DNA of 64,000 nucleotides from JBFWVD01 sp050246915 (GCA_050246915.1 JBFWVD010000025.1:1-64000); one strand, 5' to 3'. Counted from the first letter of the stretch, positions 31,184-40,202 are shown. The notes: a model not told the origin generated them from the sequence alone. Numbers and translations: made by a program.

Positions 31184-33952
31184 ATGTCAAAGCCCCTCGT
31201 CATCGTCGAGTCGCCCGCCAAGGCCAAGACCATCGCCAAATTCCTCGGCGGTGACTACGACGTGCGCGCTTCGGTCGGACACATCGCCGACCTCCCGAGC
31301 TCCGGATTGCAGATCGACGTCGACAACGGATTCGTCCCCAACTACGAGCTGACGCCACGTGGCAAGGACGTGGTGAAGGATCTACGGGCCTTGTTGAAGG
31401 GTGCCAGCGAGCTCTATCTCGCCACCGACGAGGATCGCGAGGGCGAGATGATCTCGGCCCATCTCGTCGAGTACCTCAAGCCGCCCAAGGGCGTGCCGGT
31501 GAAGCGGATGGTCTTCCACGAGATCACGCGCGACGCCATCGCCCGCGCCGTGGCCAACCCTCGTGCCATCGACACCGGTCTGGTGGCCGCGGCCGAAGGC
31601 CGTCGAATCCTCGACCGGCTCTACGGCTACGAGGTGTCGCCGGTGCTGTGGCGCAAGGTCAATCGCGGTCTGGCCGCCGGGCGGGTGCAGAGCCCGGCGG
31701 TGCGCCTCATCGTCGAGCGCGAACGCGAGCGCATGGAGTTCGTGACGGCCGGATATTGGGATCTGTCGGCGGTGATGGCCACCGCGCCGTCATTCGCGGC
31801 GCGGTTGGTGGAGCTCAACGGGGCCAAGGTCGCCAGTGGTCGTGACTTCGACGAGCGCGGCCGGACGAAGGCCGATGTCGTCGTGCTCGACGAAGCCCGG
31901 GCCAACGCGTTGTCGGGCGCGCTGACCCCCGCGACGTTCACCGTCTCGTCCGTCGACTCCAAGCCCTATCGATCGTCGCCGCGCGCGCCGTTCATGACCT
32001 CGACGCTGCAGCAAGAGGGCGGTCGCCGGCTGCGCATGAGCGCACAACAGGTCATGCGGGTCGCCCAAGGGCTCTACGAGCGGGGCTTCATCACCTACAT
32101 GCGTACCGACTCCGCTGAGCTGTCCACCGAAGCCGTCGAGCAGGCCCGCGCGCAGATCACCGAGCTGTACGGCAACGAGTTCCTCGCCGCGTCGGGCAAG
32201 CGGTATGCCGGCAAGGTCAAGAACGCGCAGGAGGCTCACGAGGCCATCCGCCCCACCACACCGTTCCGCACCCCTGCTCAGGTCCGTGCCGAGCTGTCGG
32301 GCCCCGACCTGAAGCTGTACGAGATGATCTGGCAGCGCACGCTGGCCAGCCAGATGGCCGACGCGGTGGGCACGACCACGACGGTGCGACTCGAAGCCAT
32401 CGCCACCTCCGGCGAGAAGGCGGGCTTCTCCGCTTCGGGCACCACCATCACCTTCGCCGGCTATCGCCGCGTGTACGTCGAAGCGTCCGACGACGACGCC
32501 GGTTCCGACGACGAGGCCTTGCTCCCGTCGCTCTCCGCCGGCCAGGTCGTCCCGCTCGATCGGCTGGAGGTCGAGGGCCATTCCACCTCGCCGCCGGCGC
32601 GCTACACCGAAGCGTCGCTGGTGAAGAAGCTCGAAGAGCTCGGCATCGGTCGACCCTCCACGTGGGCGTCGATCATGCAGACCATCCAAGACCGTGGGTA
32701 TGTGTGGAAGAAGGGTCAGGCGCTCGTTCCGACATGGACGGCGTTCGTGGTGGTGCGCTTGCTCGAGAACCACTTCAAGGGCCTCATCGATTACTCGTTC
32801 ACGGCGGACATGGAGGAGCAGCTCGACCGCATCGCGGCAGGGGGCGCCGACAAGGTGGCGTTCCTGCAGCGCTTCTACTTCGGCGACGGAACACGCGGGC
32901 TCAAGGAACTGGTCTCGGAGAACCTCGATCTCATCGACGCCGCCGAGATCAACGCCATCCACATCGGCAACGACCCCGATGGCGTACAGATCGTGGTGCG
33001 GCCCGGTCGCTACGGCCCATATGTGAAGCGGGGCGAGGACACCGTCGGCGTTCCCGAGAACCTGCCTCCCGACGAGCTCACGGTGGCCAAGGCCCTCGAG
33101 TTGCTCGCCGCCCCCAAGAGCGACGAGCCCATCGGTGAGCACGACGGTCTGCCCGTCTACGCCAAGAACGGTCGCTTCGGGCCCTACGTGCAACTCGGCG
33201 ACAACGACCATCTGCCTCCGGGAATGGACAAGCCGAAGATGGCGTCGCTGTTCTCCACGATGTCGCCCGAGACCATCACCATCGACGACGCGGTGAAGCT
33301 GTTGTCGCTGCCTCGGGTCGTCGGCGTCGATCCGGCCGACGGGGTCGAGATCACCGCGCAGAACGGTCGCTACGGCCCGTACGTTGCCAAGGGCACCGAG
33401 AGCCGTTCGCTCGGGTCCGAAGGCGAGCTGTTCACCATCACACTCGAGAGTGCTGTGGCGCTGTTGGCCGCGCCGAAGCAGTTCAAAGGTCGCGGCCGCG
33501 GGCCGGCCAAGCCGCCGCTTCGTGAGTTCGGGGCCGATCCGATCAGCGCCCGGCCCATCGTGGCCAAGGAGGGTCGCTTCGGCATCTACGTCACCGACGG
33601 CGAGACCAACGCCTCCATCGGCAAGGGCGATCGCATCGAGGACATGACCCCCGAGCGAGCCCAAGAGTTGTTGGCGGCACGCCGCGAGACGATGGCCGAG
33701 CGCGGCGAGACACCAGGCGCGAAGCGCACAGGTCGCTCGTCTACCGCCAAGAAGGCGCCGGCGAAGAAGGCCGCGGCCAAGAAGGCTCCAGCCAAGAAAG
33801 CGGCCGCAAGCAAGAGTCCTGGAGCGTCCGATCTCGGCGTCGCTCGCGTGGTGGCAAAGGGCACCTCGAAGAAGGCCACCGCCAAGAAGGCCACCGCCAA
33901 GAAGGCGGCCACCAAGAAGGCCGCTGCGAAGAAGTCGTCCCCGGGCACCTGA
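31184..33952 (+). CDS. topA: DNA topoisomerase I (type IA)
   Basis: A 922-residue enzyme that relaxes negative supercoils. The Toprim domain holds VIVESPAKAKTI and the metal site ATDEDREGEM at about 80-89. The active-site Tyr is near residue 305 in GFITYMRTDS. In place of zinc fingers there are four C-terminal repeats with the motif GR[YF]Gxx[VI] at about 615-830, as in mycobacterial TopA. The last roughly 70 residues are a Lys/Ala tail of AKKAPAKKA/AKKATAKKA units resembling histone H1, likely to hold DNA. The ATG at 31184 is preferred to an in-frame start three codons earlier. Confidence 0.97.
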   Translation: MSKPLVIVESPAKAKTIAKFLGGDYDVRASVGHIADLPSSGLQIDVDNGFVPNYELTPRGKDVVKDLRALLKGASELYLATDEDREGEMISAHLVEYLKPPKGVPVKRMVFHEITRDAIARAVANPRAIDTGLVAAAEGRRILDRLYGYEVSPVLWRKVNRGLAAGRVQSPAVRLIVERERERMEFVTAGYWDLSAVMATAPSFAARLVELNGAKVASGRDFDERGRTKADVVVLDEARANALSGALTPATFTVSSVDSKPYRSSPRAPFMTSTLQQEGGRRLRMSAQQVMRVAQGLYERGFITYMRTDSAELSTEAVEQARAQITELYGNEFLAASGKRYAGKVKNAQEAHEAIRPTTPFRTPAQVRAELSGPDLKLYEMIWQRTLASQMADAVGTTTTVRLEAIATSGEKAGFSASGTTITFAGYRRVYVEASDDDAGSDDEALLPSLSAGQVVPLDRLEVEGHSTSPPARYTEASLVKKLEELGIGRPSTWASIMQTIQDRGYVWKKGQALVPTWTAFVVVRLLENHFKGLIDYSFTADMEEQLDRIAAGGADKVAFLQRFYFGDGTRGLKELVSENLDLIDAAEINAIHIGNDPDGVQIVVRPGRYGPYVKRGEDTVGVPENLPPDELTVAKALELLAAPKSDEPIGEHDGLPVYAKNGRFGPYVQLGDNDHLPPGMDKPKMASLFSTMSPETITIDDAVKLLSLPRVVGVDPADGVEITAQNGRYGPYVAKGTESRSLGSEGELFTITLESAVALLAAPKQFKGRGRGPAKPPLREFGADPISARPIVAKEGRFGIYVTDGETNASIGKGDRIEDMTPERAQELLAARRETMAERGETPGAKRTGRSSTAKKAPAKKAAAKKAPAKKAAASKSPGASDLGVARVVAKGTSKKATAKKATAKKAATKKAAAKKSSPGT

Positions 33953-34022
33953 GCGTCGAGTGCGTCGGACAACTGTCCGCGCGATGGCCCAGGGGTACCT
34001 GCGCGTGACGGTTCGGCTCCCC

Positions 34023-34028
34023 TAGTTT
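34023..34028 (+). promoter_or_regulatory. -10 element of the MFS gene (leaderless)
   Basis: TAGTTT, seven bases before the ATG at 34036. Confidence 0.35.
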
Positions 34029-34035
34029 GTCGGCC

Positions 34036-35535
34036 ATGGCCGGCCAGTGGAGCGACGACGCCCGGGCCGGCGTACCCGATGATCCGAACATGTTCGGCGG
34101 TGATCCGCCGACGACGGAGTTCCGTCCGATCATCACCACCGACGCCCAAGCCATGACCAATCCGGCCGAGGTGCTGGCCCACACCTCGGTGCGGGTGAAG
34201 CTCTTCGGGTCGAAGGCGTACTTCCGACTGTGGCTCGCGCAGCTGGCCTCGTCGATGGGGGACTGGCTCGGGTTCTTCGCCATCACCGCCATCGCCGCCG
34301 ACATCGGTGGCGGTGCGGCTGGCGCAAGCGTCGGCCTCGTCATGATCGCCCGCATCGCCCCGGGCTTCTTCTTCTCGCAACTGGCCGGCGTCATCGTCGA
34401 TCGCCTCGATCGCAAGAAGGTGATGGTGGTGTGCGATCTGGTGCGCGCCGCCGCGCTCGTCTTCCTGCCTTTCCTCACCCACGTGTGGCAGTTGGTGGTG
34501 CTGTCGCTCGTGCTCGAGGTGGCCACCTTGCTGTGGGGTCCGGCCAAGGACGCGTCGGTGCCCAACTTGGTGCCCCCCGAGCACCTCACCACGGTCAACA
34601 GCTTGTCGCTGGCGGCGGCTTACGGAACGTTCCCCATCGCTGCGGTGCTATTCGCCGGATTGGCCAAGCTGGCCGATTGGCTGGCCGGGTTCGACACGTT
34701 CGACTTCCTCGAACTGCGCCAGGCGTCGATCGCCGTCTACATCGACGTGCTCACGTTCCTGCTCTCGGCGTTCGTGGTGTCGACGCTGCCGCTCGTGCAC
34801 CGCCGGCGGGCCAAGGCACCCGAGAACGCGACGGCCAGCTTCCATCTCACCGCGGTGTTCCACGAGTTGCGCGAGGGCTGGGAGTTCATCTTCGTGTCGC
34901 CGGTGGTGCGCGCCGTGATGCTCGGTCTGGCCACCGGGCTGTTCGGCGGCGGCATGATCGTTCCGCTGGGCGTGCAGTTCGCCGACGAGGTGCTCGGCGG
35001 GGGCAAGAGCGCGTTCGGCCTGTTGCTCACCGCGCTGGGGTTCGGTGTGGCGTTCGGCGTGTTGGCCATCAGCGCTGTGCAACGACGCTTGCACAAGGCT
35101 CGGGCGTTCACCTACGCCGTGTTCGGGGCGGGGTATGCGTTGCTGCTGGCCGCGTCGATGTCCAAGCTCGGTCCGGCCATGGTGTGGGTGTTCGTCATCG
35201 GGGTGTGTGCCGGGGTGGTGTACGTGATCGGGTTCACGATCTTGCAAGAGAGCGTTGAGGACGAGCTGCGGGGCCGCATCTTCTCGTCGCTCAACACGCT
35301 CGTGCGGTTCTGCTTGTTGATGGCGTTCGCGTTGGCGCCGTTCCTGTCGCAGTTGCTGGGTGATCTGTCCGACAAGCTCGTCGACGGCAAGATCCACGTG
35401 GGCATCGACATCGCGTTGCCCGGGCCGCGTCTGACGTTGTACTTCGCTGGGCTCGTCATCTTGGGTGCCGGCCTGATCGCGGTGTCGTCGTTCCGGAAGG
35501 GATCGCCGACCGGCCGGGTCCGTGACCTCCGGTGA
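34036..35535 (+). CDS. MFS transporter
   Basis: A 499-residue protein with a roughly 55-residue hydrophilic N terminus and about 12 helices. YFRLWLAQLASSMGDWLGFFAI and AGVIVDRLDRKKVMVVCDLVRA match the first helix and the loop 2-3 motif of MFS_3-type exporters (enterobactin exporter/macrolide-efflux-like). The later block EDELRGRIFSSLNTLVRFCLLM is also typical. It begins a three-gene unit with tmk and holB, joined by GTGA overlaps, although its function seems unrelated to nucleotide metabolism. The substrate is unknown. Confidence 0.87.
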   Translation: MAGQWSDDARAGVPDDPNMFGGDPPTTEFRPIITTDAQAMTNPAEVLAHTSVRVKLFGSKAYFRLWLAQLASSMGDWLGFFAITAIAADIGGGAAGASVGLVMIARIAPGFFFSQLAGVIVDRLDRKKVMVVCDLVRAAALVFLPFLTHVWQLVVLSLVLEVATLLWGPAKDASVPNLVPPEHLTTVNSLSLAAAYGTFPIAAVLFAGLAKLADWLAGFDTFDFLELRQASIAVYIDVLTFLLSAFVVSTLPLVHRRRAKAPENATASFHLTAVFHELREGWEFIFVSPVVRAVMLGLATGLFGGGMIVPLGVQFADEVLGGGKSAFGLLLTALGFGVAFGVLAISAVQRRLHKARAFTYAVFGAGYALLLAASMSKLGPAMVWVFVIGVCAGVVYVIGFTILQESVEDELRGRIFSSLNTLVRFCLLMAFALAPFLSQLLGDLSDKLVDGKIHVGIDIALPGPRLTLYFAGLVILGAGLIAVSSFRKGSPTGRVRDLR

Positions 35536-36149
35536 GCGCGGCGGACGAGCGTGGTTGCTTCATCGTGTTCGAGGGCGGTGACGGGACCGGCAAGAGCACC
35601 CAGGTCCGCCTGCTGGCGGAGACCCTCGACGCATTGGTGACTCGCGAGCCCGGGGGCACGGCGATCGGTGAACGCTTGCGGGAGTTGTGGCTCGACGCCA
35701 ACTCCTCGGCAATGGTGGACCGCTGCGAGGCGCTGGTGATCGCGGCGGCGCGCGCTCAGCATGTGGCCGAGGTGATCCGCCCCGCCCTCGAATCAGGGCG
35801 CCACGTCGTGAGCGATCGATTCGCCCACTCGTCCATCGCCTATCAGGGTCACGGTCGCGGTTTGGCGCCCGAGGAGGTCCAACGGATCAACGATTGGGCC
35901 ATCGAAGGGCTGTGGCCCGACCTGGTGATCCTCATCGAGGTGCCCGACGACATCGCCCGCCAACGTCTCGGGCAGCAGCTCGATCGGGTCGAGTCGGTGG
36001 GCGACGGGTTCCACACCCGGGTACGCGAGGCGTTCGAGGCGTTCGCCGATGCCGATCCGGATCGATGGGTGCGTATCGACGGCACCGGTTCGATCGACCA
36101 AGTCGCACTGCGAGTGCGTGCTGCGGTGCGCGAGCGTCTGTCCCTGTGA
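35532..36149 (+). CDS. tmk: Thymidylate kinase
   Basis: A 205-residue kinase that makes dTDP from dTMP. The P-loop is FEGGDGTGKSTQ near residue 14, the DR motif is VVSDRFAHSSIAYQGHGRG and TREPGGTAIGERLREL is the dTMP/LID region. The length is normal. The GTG start overlaps the MFS stop by four bases, and the stop overlaps holB likewise. Pairing of tmk with holB is common in bacteria. Confidence 0.95.
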   Translation: MSAADERGCFIVFEGGDGTGKSTQVRLLAETLDALVTREPGGTAIGERLRELWLDANSSAMVDRCEALVIAAARAQHVAEVIRPALESGRHVVSDRFAHSSIAYQGHGRGLAPEEVQRINDWAIEGLWPDLVILIEVPDDIARQRLGQQLDRVESVGDGFHTRVREAFEAFADADPDRWVRIDGTGSIDQVALRVRAAVRERLSL

Positions 36150-37201
36150 GCGAGATGTTCCCCGAGCCTGTGGTGGTGTGGAAGGCCGTCGTCGGCCAGG
36201 AGCGGGCCGTCTCCCGACTCCAGGCCGCGGCGGCGAGCCCAGTGCATGCGTATCTGTTGGTGGGTCCCGCCGGTTCGTGTGTGCGCGAGGCAGCGGTGGC
36301 GTTCGCTGCGGAGCTCATGGGACCTGAGGAGCGCGATCAACGTCTCGTGCTCTCCGGCGAGCATCCCGACGTGCGGATGGTCGAGCGTGTCGGTGCGTCG
36401 ATCAGTACCGATCAGGCCGAGGAGGTCATCCGGCTGGCCTCACTGGCTCCGGTGGAGGGTCGCCGCAAGGTGATGATCCTCGACGAGTTCCATCTGCTCG
36501 CCCCCGCGGCGGCGGCGAAGTTGCTCAAGACCATCGAGGAGCCCAGCCGGAGCACGGTGTTCGTGATCGTGGCCGAGGACGTTCCGCCCGAATTGGTCAC
36601 GATCGCGTCGCGCTGTGTGAAGGTCGAGTTCGGTCCCCTCGGCGCGCAATCGATCGCCGACGCACTGGTGGCCGAGGGCGTCGAACCGGGACGCGCAATT
36701 GAAATTGCGCGGATGTCGGCGGGGAACCTGCACCGGGCCCGTCTGCTGGCGGCCGATCCCGGCGCGGCAGCGCGTTGGGCCGCGTTCTCGTCGATCCCGT
36801 CGCGCCTCGACGGATCGGGCAACGTGGTCATGTCCATCGTCGACGAGATCGTCGGGCTCATCGAATCGGCCGCCGGGCCCTTGACCGCTCAGCACGAGCG
36901 CGAGGACGCTCAACTCGCTGAGCGCTTGGAGCAGACCGGCGAGCGGGGTGCCGGGCTGCGCAAGGCCCTCGAGGATCGACACAAGCGTGAGTTGCGCCGT
37001 CATCGCACCGACGAGCTGCGCAGTGGGCTGTCAGCGCTGTCGGCGGCCTATCGAGATGCACTGGTGGCTGGTAGCGCCCATGAGCCAGGAGCGGTGATCG
37101 AGGCCGTCGGGCGCATCACCGCGGCGAGCGAGGCGCTCAATCGCAACCCGAACGAGACCCTGCTCCTGCAGGCGCTGTTGCTGTCGTTGCCATCGGCCTG
37201 A
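36146..37201 (+). CDS. holB: DNA polymerase III subunit delta'
   Basis: A 351-residue clamp-loader subunit. VVGQERAVSRLQAAAASPVHAYLLVGPAGS is the AAA+ start. The Walker A region reads GPAGSCVREA, with no GK[ST], as expected for a delta' that does not bind ATP. RRKVMILDEFHLLAPAAAAKLLKTIEEP covers Walker B (DEFH) and the SRC-like motif is TIASRCVKVEF. The zinc-binding Cys set of gamma/tau is absent. The GTG at 36146 overlaps the tmk stop; an ATG at 36155 is possible. A perfect 20-bp CAATT-type dyad lies within it at 36692. Confidence 0.93.
   Translation: MSEMFPEPVVVWKAVVGQERAVSRLQAAAASPVHAYLLVGPAGSCVREAAVAFAAELMGPEERDQRLVLSGEHPDVRMVERVGASISTDQAEEVIRLASLAPVEGRRKVMILDEFHLLAPAAAAKLLKTIEEPSRSTVFVIVAEDVPPELVTIASRCVKVEFGPLGAQSIADALVAEGVEPGRAIEIARMSAGNLHRARLLAADPGAAARWAAFSSIPSRLDGSGNVVMSIVDEIVGLIESAAGPLTAQHEREDAQLAERLEQTGERGAGLRKALEDRHKRELRRHRTDELRSGLSALSAAYRDALVAGSAHEPGAVIEAVGRITAASEALNRNPNETLLLQALLLSLPSA
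36692..36711. repeat. CAATTNNAATTG motif with 9-bp arms
   Basis: CGCGCAATT, spacer GA, AATTGCGCG, inside holB; encodes A-I-E-I-A with two ATT codons. Confidence 0.75.
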
Positions 37202-37231
37202 CCAGCGCGCGCCGGCAGCTGCCTCGGGGCC

Positions 37232-37870
37232 TCAGTCGTGGCGACCGGTGAACGCCACCCGCACACCGAGCCCGATGAGGGCGAGCCCGCTGGCGCCGCC
37301 GACCATGGCGCTGCGCCGAGGTGATCCGGCGAACCAGTTGCGCACCGATCCGGCGAGGATGCCGTAGAGCCCGTCGCTGATGGTGGCCATGGTGACGAAC
37401 ACCAGACCGAAGATGAGCATCTGCGCCCACACGTGCCGGTGATCGGGCTCGACGAACTGGGGGAGGATGGCCAAGAAGAACAGCGGCACCTTGGGGTTGG
37501 AGATACCGACGATGAAGCCTTCGCGCATGAGCCGCCGGCGGTCGTGCGCCTGGGCACCGAGGGCAAGGGCGTCGGCCAAGTGGCGGCGGTTGCGGATGGC
37601 CCGAACGCCGAGGAGCACCAGATACGCGGCGCCGACGACCTTCATGACGTTGAACAGGACCACCGATCGGGCGACGATGGCCCCGACGCCGAGAGCGGCA
37701 GCGACGGCATGGCAGGAGGCACCCAGCGAGTTGCCGGCCACGGTGGCGAGCGCTGCTCTGCGACCCATGGCGACGCCCCGGGAGACGATGAACAGCACGC
37801 TGGGTCCGGGGATGATCAGGATCACGAACGAGGTGGCCATCATCGCCCCGAGCTGGTGCAGCGTGATCAT
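37232..37870 (-). CDS. LysE/RhtB-family exporter
   Basis: A 212-residue membrane protein with about six helices. FVILIIPGPSVLFIVSRGVAMGRRAALATVAGNSLG is the LysE family signature and GFIVGISNPKVPLFFLAILPQFV is its second conserved block. The family exports amino acids or their analogues. The ATG at 37870 was preferred to an upstream in-frame start at 37984, which would run into the tRNA region. It is convergent with holB. Confidence 0.9.
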   Translation of the reverse strand: MITLHQLGAMMATSFVILIIPGPSVLFIVSRGVAMGRRAALATVAGNSLGASCHAVAAALGVGAIVARSVVLFNVMKVVGAAYLVLLGVRAIRNRRHLADALALGAQAHDRRRLMREGFIVGISNPKVPLFFLAILPQFVEPDHRHVWAQMLIFGLVFVTMATISDGLYGILAGSVRNWFAGSPRRSAMVGGASGLALIGLGVRVAFTGRHD

Positions 37871-37957
37871 GCCCGGACGGTAGCAATGGGCGCCTTGGCC
37901 GCCCCGATGGATTCGAAAAGCTGGCGGGCGGTGCGCGCTTGCTACCTTGTGGGTCAC

Positions 37958-38030
37958 GCCCGGGTAGCTCAGTAGGTAGAGCAACGCACTCGTAATGCGT
38001 AGGTCAGGGGTTCGACTCCCCTCTCGGGCT
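37958..38030 (+). tRNA. tRNA-Thr (anticodon CGT)
   Basis: A 73-base cloverleaf. The acceptor stem is GCCCGGG/CTCGGGC (one G-T pair), the D arm contains GCTCAGTAGGTAGAGC, the anticodon stem is ACGCA/TGCGT with loop CTCGTAA giving anticodon CGT, and the T arm is AGGGG-TTCGACT-CCCCT. CCA is not encoded. The accessory-type genes that follow start here, but no repeat of the tRNA 3' end was found downstream. Confidence 0.95.
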
Positions 38031-38043
38031 CTCCAGAACCAGT

Positions 38044-38280
38044 TCAGGGGTCGGGCGGCCTCTCTGTACCCACGTGCGGTGGCACGAGGTCATCGATGTT
38101 CGCTCCCGCTGCCCGCGCCTCGCGTGCGGCGACGGCGATCATCAGGCGAAGTACTTCGAGGTCGTCAGCGCTGTGAGGCGCCTCGCGTCCGCCTTCGACG
38201 GCAACGGCGTTCGCCGTGAGCGCACGATTGCGTTCGCGGACGAGGCGGGCCAACTCCAGTCTGGCTTCTGGGCGAGTCAT
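38044..38280 (-). CDS. Small helical hypothetical protein
   Basis: A 78-residue, Arg/Ala/Glu-rich helical protein (PEARLELARLVRERNRALTANAVAVEGG). The ATG at 38280 has GGAGGGAC about six bases upstream, a good ribosome site, which is the main reason to call it real. No family was recognised. It is convergent with the tRNA and divergent from the cupin gene. Confidence 0.5.
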   Translation of the reverse strand: MTRPEARLELARLVRERNRALTANAVAVEGGREAPHSADDLEVLRLMIAVAAREARAAGANIDDLVPPHVGTERPPDP

Positions 38281-38539
38281 CTGTCCCTCCGGGCGAGACG
38301 TCCTGGCCGTTGTCGGCTCGGTTCCGCCCCGAGGTGGTGCTGCACGCTCAACCTATCGGCGTCTGATCACATCGATCCAGCGACGCCGGCTCGTCGAGGA
38401 GGTGAGCGTCGAAATGAACGGCGTTGAGCAGCAGGCACACTGGCTCGAGGAACCGTTCTGGCGCTTGACCTCGGACGCCGTTGGGCGGACACTCCGGCTG
38501 AGGCGGTGCAGAGCGTCTCAATGCCTTTGGGGGGTCATC

Positions 38540-38899
38540 ATGGCGAGTGCGGAACACATGGGCTTCGACAATGCGACTGAGATCCGAGAGATGCCCTTCG
38601 GCCGGGCTGAGGTCATCAAGATCGGCGGTGGCGAGGTGATGCGGTTGACATTGCAGCCGGGTTGGCGTTGGAGCGAACACGTCAAGCCGATCGCTGGTAC
38701 TGACCTGTGCGAAGCGCCCCACTTCCAATACAGCGTCTCGGGTCGCATCGGTGTGCGGATGGCCGACGGTGACGAGTTCGAGGTCGGCCCCGGCGAAGTG
38801 AGCATGCTCGAGTCGGGGCATGATGCGTGGGTCATCGGGGATCAATCTGTTGTTGCGATCGACTGGGGTGGCGCCCACGTCTGGGCGAAGCACCAGTGA
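38540..38899 (+). CDS. Cupin-domain protein
   Basis: A 119-residue single cupin. RLTLQPGWRWSEHVKPIAGTDLCEAPHFQYSVSGRIGVRMADGDEFEVGPGEV covers the two cupin motifs; candidate metal ligands are the His in SEHVKP and APHFQY. The reaction is unknown. GGGGGG lies 5-6 bases before the ATG at 38540. A weak promoter-like TTGACC (38465) with a 17-base spacer lies upstream. The 3' end meets the convergent SnoaL-like gene. Confidence 0.8.
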   Translation: MASAEHMGFDNATEIREMPFGRAEVIKIGGGEVMRLTLQPGWRWSEHVKPIAGTDLCEAPHFQYSVSGRIGVRMADGDEFEVGPGEVSMLESGHDAWVIGDQSVVAIDWGGAHVWAKHQ

Positions 38900-38917
38900 A
38901 CGTGCGACTGCCCGGCG

Positions 38918-39259
38918 TCAACCTTTGACGTACGAGAACTTCTCGACCACGAGCCCGCCGGCGACCCGGAACACGTCGATTCCCCGGACATGTCCGTCGC
39001 CCCAGCTGTAGGTCCACAGCTGCACGACACGGTCGTCGGCCACGATGGTCTCCTCGACCTCGAAGACGCTCGCAGTGTTGTCGAAGATCGGATTCCATGC
39101 CGCGCTGATCGCGGCGCGGCCTTCACACCGCTCGCCATCGGGGGCCGGCCCCGTCGAGTCGAAGACACAGTCGTCCGCGATCAGCGCCAGCGTTCCGGGC
39201 AGATCGTGTGCGGCCCATCGACGGCCGAACTCCGTCACAACGTCCAGCGCACTCGTCAT
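38918..39259 (-). CDS. SnoaL-like / NTF2-fold protein
   Basis: A 113-residue protein with the NTF2-like pattern VVTEFGRRWAAHDLPGTLALIADDCVFDSTGP...GRAAISAAWNPIF and late beta strands. Relatives include SnoaL cyclases and ketosteroid isomerases, but many have unknown roles. The ATG at 39259 was chosen over one at 39307 because the fold begins here. It is divergent from the MerR-VOC gene across about 95 bases, so that regulator may control it. Confidence 0.75.
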   Translation of the reverse strand: MTSALDVVTEFGRRWAAHDLPGTLALIADDCVFDSTGPAPDGERCEGRAAISAAWNPIFDNTASVFEVEETIVADDRVVQLWTYSWGDGHVRGIDVFRVAGGLVVEKFSYVKG

Positions 39260-39315
39260 GGACCTGAATCGTAGGACGCTGTTCGTCGGATGGAAATCGT
39301 TCGGCACGCGCGGTC

Positions 39316-39346
39316 TTGCAACTCACGCGACGTGAGGTCGTACCGT
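39316..39346 (+). promoter_or_regulatory. MerR-type promoter with centred operator dyad
   Basis: -35 TTGCAA (39316-39321), a 19-base spacer and -10 TACCGT (39341-39346). The spacer contains the perfect dyad CTCACG-CGA-CGTGAG (39322-39336). A 19-base spacer with a dyad is the hallmark of promoters activated by MerR proteins through DNA twisting. The -10 is seven bases from the GTG start at 39354, so the message would be leaderless. Confidence 0.7.
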
Positions 39347-39353
39347 CGTTCCG

Positions 39354-40157
39354 GTGACGACCGACGACTTCCCAGAACTTCTCCGGGTGGGTGACATCGC
39401 TGCGGCGGCAGGGCTCACCGTGCGAGCGCTGCACCACTACGAGCAGATCGGACTGCTCGCTCCCTCGACGCGTACCGCGGCCGGTCATCGCTTGTACGGA
39501 TCGGAAGCGTTGTCACGTCTGTATGCGATCACTCGTCTGCGTCGGCTCGGCCTCACCCTGGAGCAGATCGGCCAGGCGCTCGATGACCCCGAGTGGTCGT
39601 TGACAGATGCGCTGCGCCAACACCTCGCCGAGACCGAACGCCAGATGCAGGCATTGACGACGCTGCGTAACGCCGTCACAACTGCGCTCACCGACCTCGC
39701 CAACGCCAACGACCCGACCGACGATCTCTTGGGAGTACTCAGCGCCATGGACCTCGTGGACAACCCGCTTCGCCGTCGCATCTCGATCCTCGTGTACCGA
39801 GATCTTGCGGCGGCCCATCGCTATCTGGTGGAGGTCTTCGGGTTCACACCCGGGGAAGTCACCGTCGCCCCCGACGGCACCGTCGTGCATGCCGAGGTGT
39901 TCGCTGGTGATGGCGTGATCTGGCTGCATCCAGAGACCGAGGAGTATCGGCTGGCGTCTCCGGCCACCTTGGGGCGCGCCACGGCGACCATGGCAATCAT
40001 GGTTGACGATGTGGACGATCACTTCCGGATCGTGCAAGCAAAGGGTGGCGAGATCGTGTACCCGCCGATCGATCAGCCGTATGGATACCGGGAGTACAGC
40101 GCCCGTGACCGCGAAGGAACGTTGTGGTCGTTCATGAAGGAGCTGGAGGATTCGTGA
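39354..40157 (+). CDS. MerR-family regulator fused to a VOC domain
   Basis: A 267-residue fusion. Residues 10-80 are a MerR helix-turn-helix (LRVGDIAAAAGLTVRALHHYEQIGLLAPSTRTAAGHRLYG), followed by a dimerisation helix to about 130. Residues about 145-265 are a vicinal-oxygen-chelate (glyoxalase/bleomycin-resistance-like) domain (SILVYRDLAAAHRYLVEVFGFTPGEV, PYGYREYSARDREGTLWSF). The VOC part probably senses or binds a small molecule, in the way TipA-like MerR proteins do with other domains. Its own promoter has the MerR architecture, so it is probably autoregulated and may control the divergent SnoaL-like gene. Confidence 0.85.
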   Translation: MTTDDFPELLRVGDIAAAAGLTVRALHHYEQIGLLAPSTRTAAGHRLYGSEALSRLYAITRLRRLGLTLEQIGQALDDPEWSLTDALRQHLAETERQMQALTTLRNAVTTALTDLANANDPTDDLLGVLSAMDLVDNPLRRRISILVYRDLAAAHRYLVEVFGFTPGEVTVAPDGTVVHAEVFAGDGVIWLHPETEEYRLASPATLGRATATMAIMVDDVDDHFRIVQAKGGEIVYPPIDQPYGYREYSARDREGTLWSFMKELEDS

Positions 40158-40190
40158 CGCGGGCATGGCCGATGTGGGCGGGGTCGGCAG

Positions 40191-40196
40191 TACCGT
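40191..40196 (+). promoter_or_regulatory. -10 element of the zinc-finger gene (leaderless)
   Basis: TACCGT, six bases before the ATG at 40203. Confidence 0.4.
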
Positions 40197-40202
40197 GGCC
40201 CG

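Noticed and set aside
33724..33952. Lys/Ala repeats at the end of topA as a separate repeat element
   Set aside because: They are in frame and form the basic tail known in actinobacterial topoisomerase I.
36155..36163. holB start at the ATG 36155 as the only start
   Set aside because: Kept as an alternative; the GTG at 36146 matches the 4-base overlap used across this operon.
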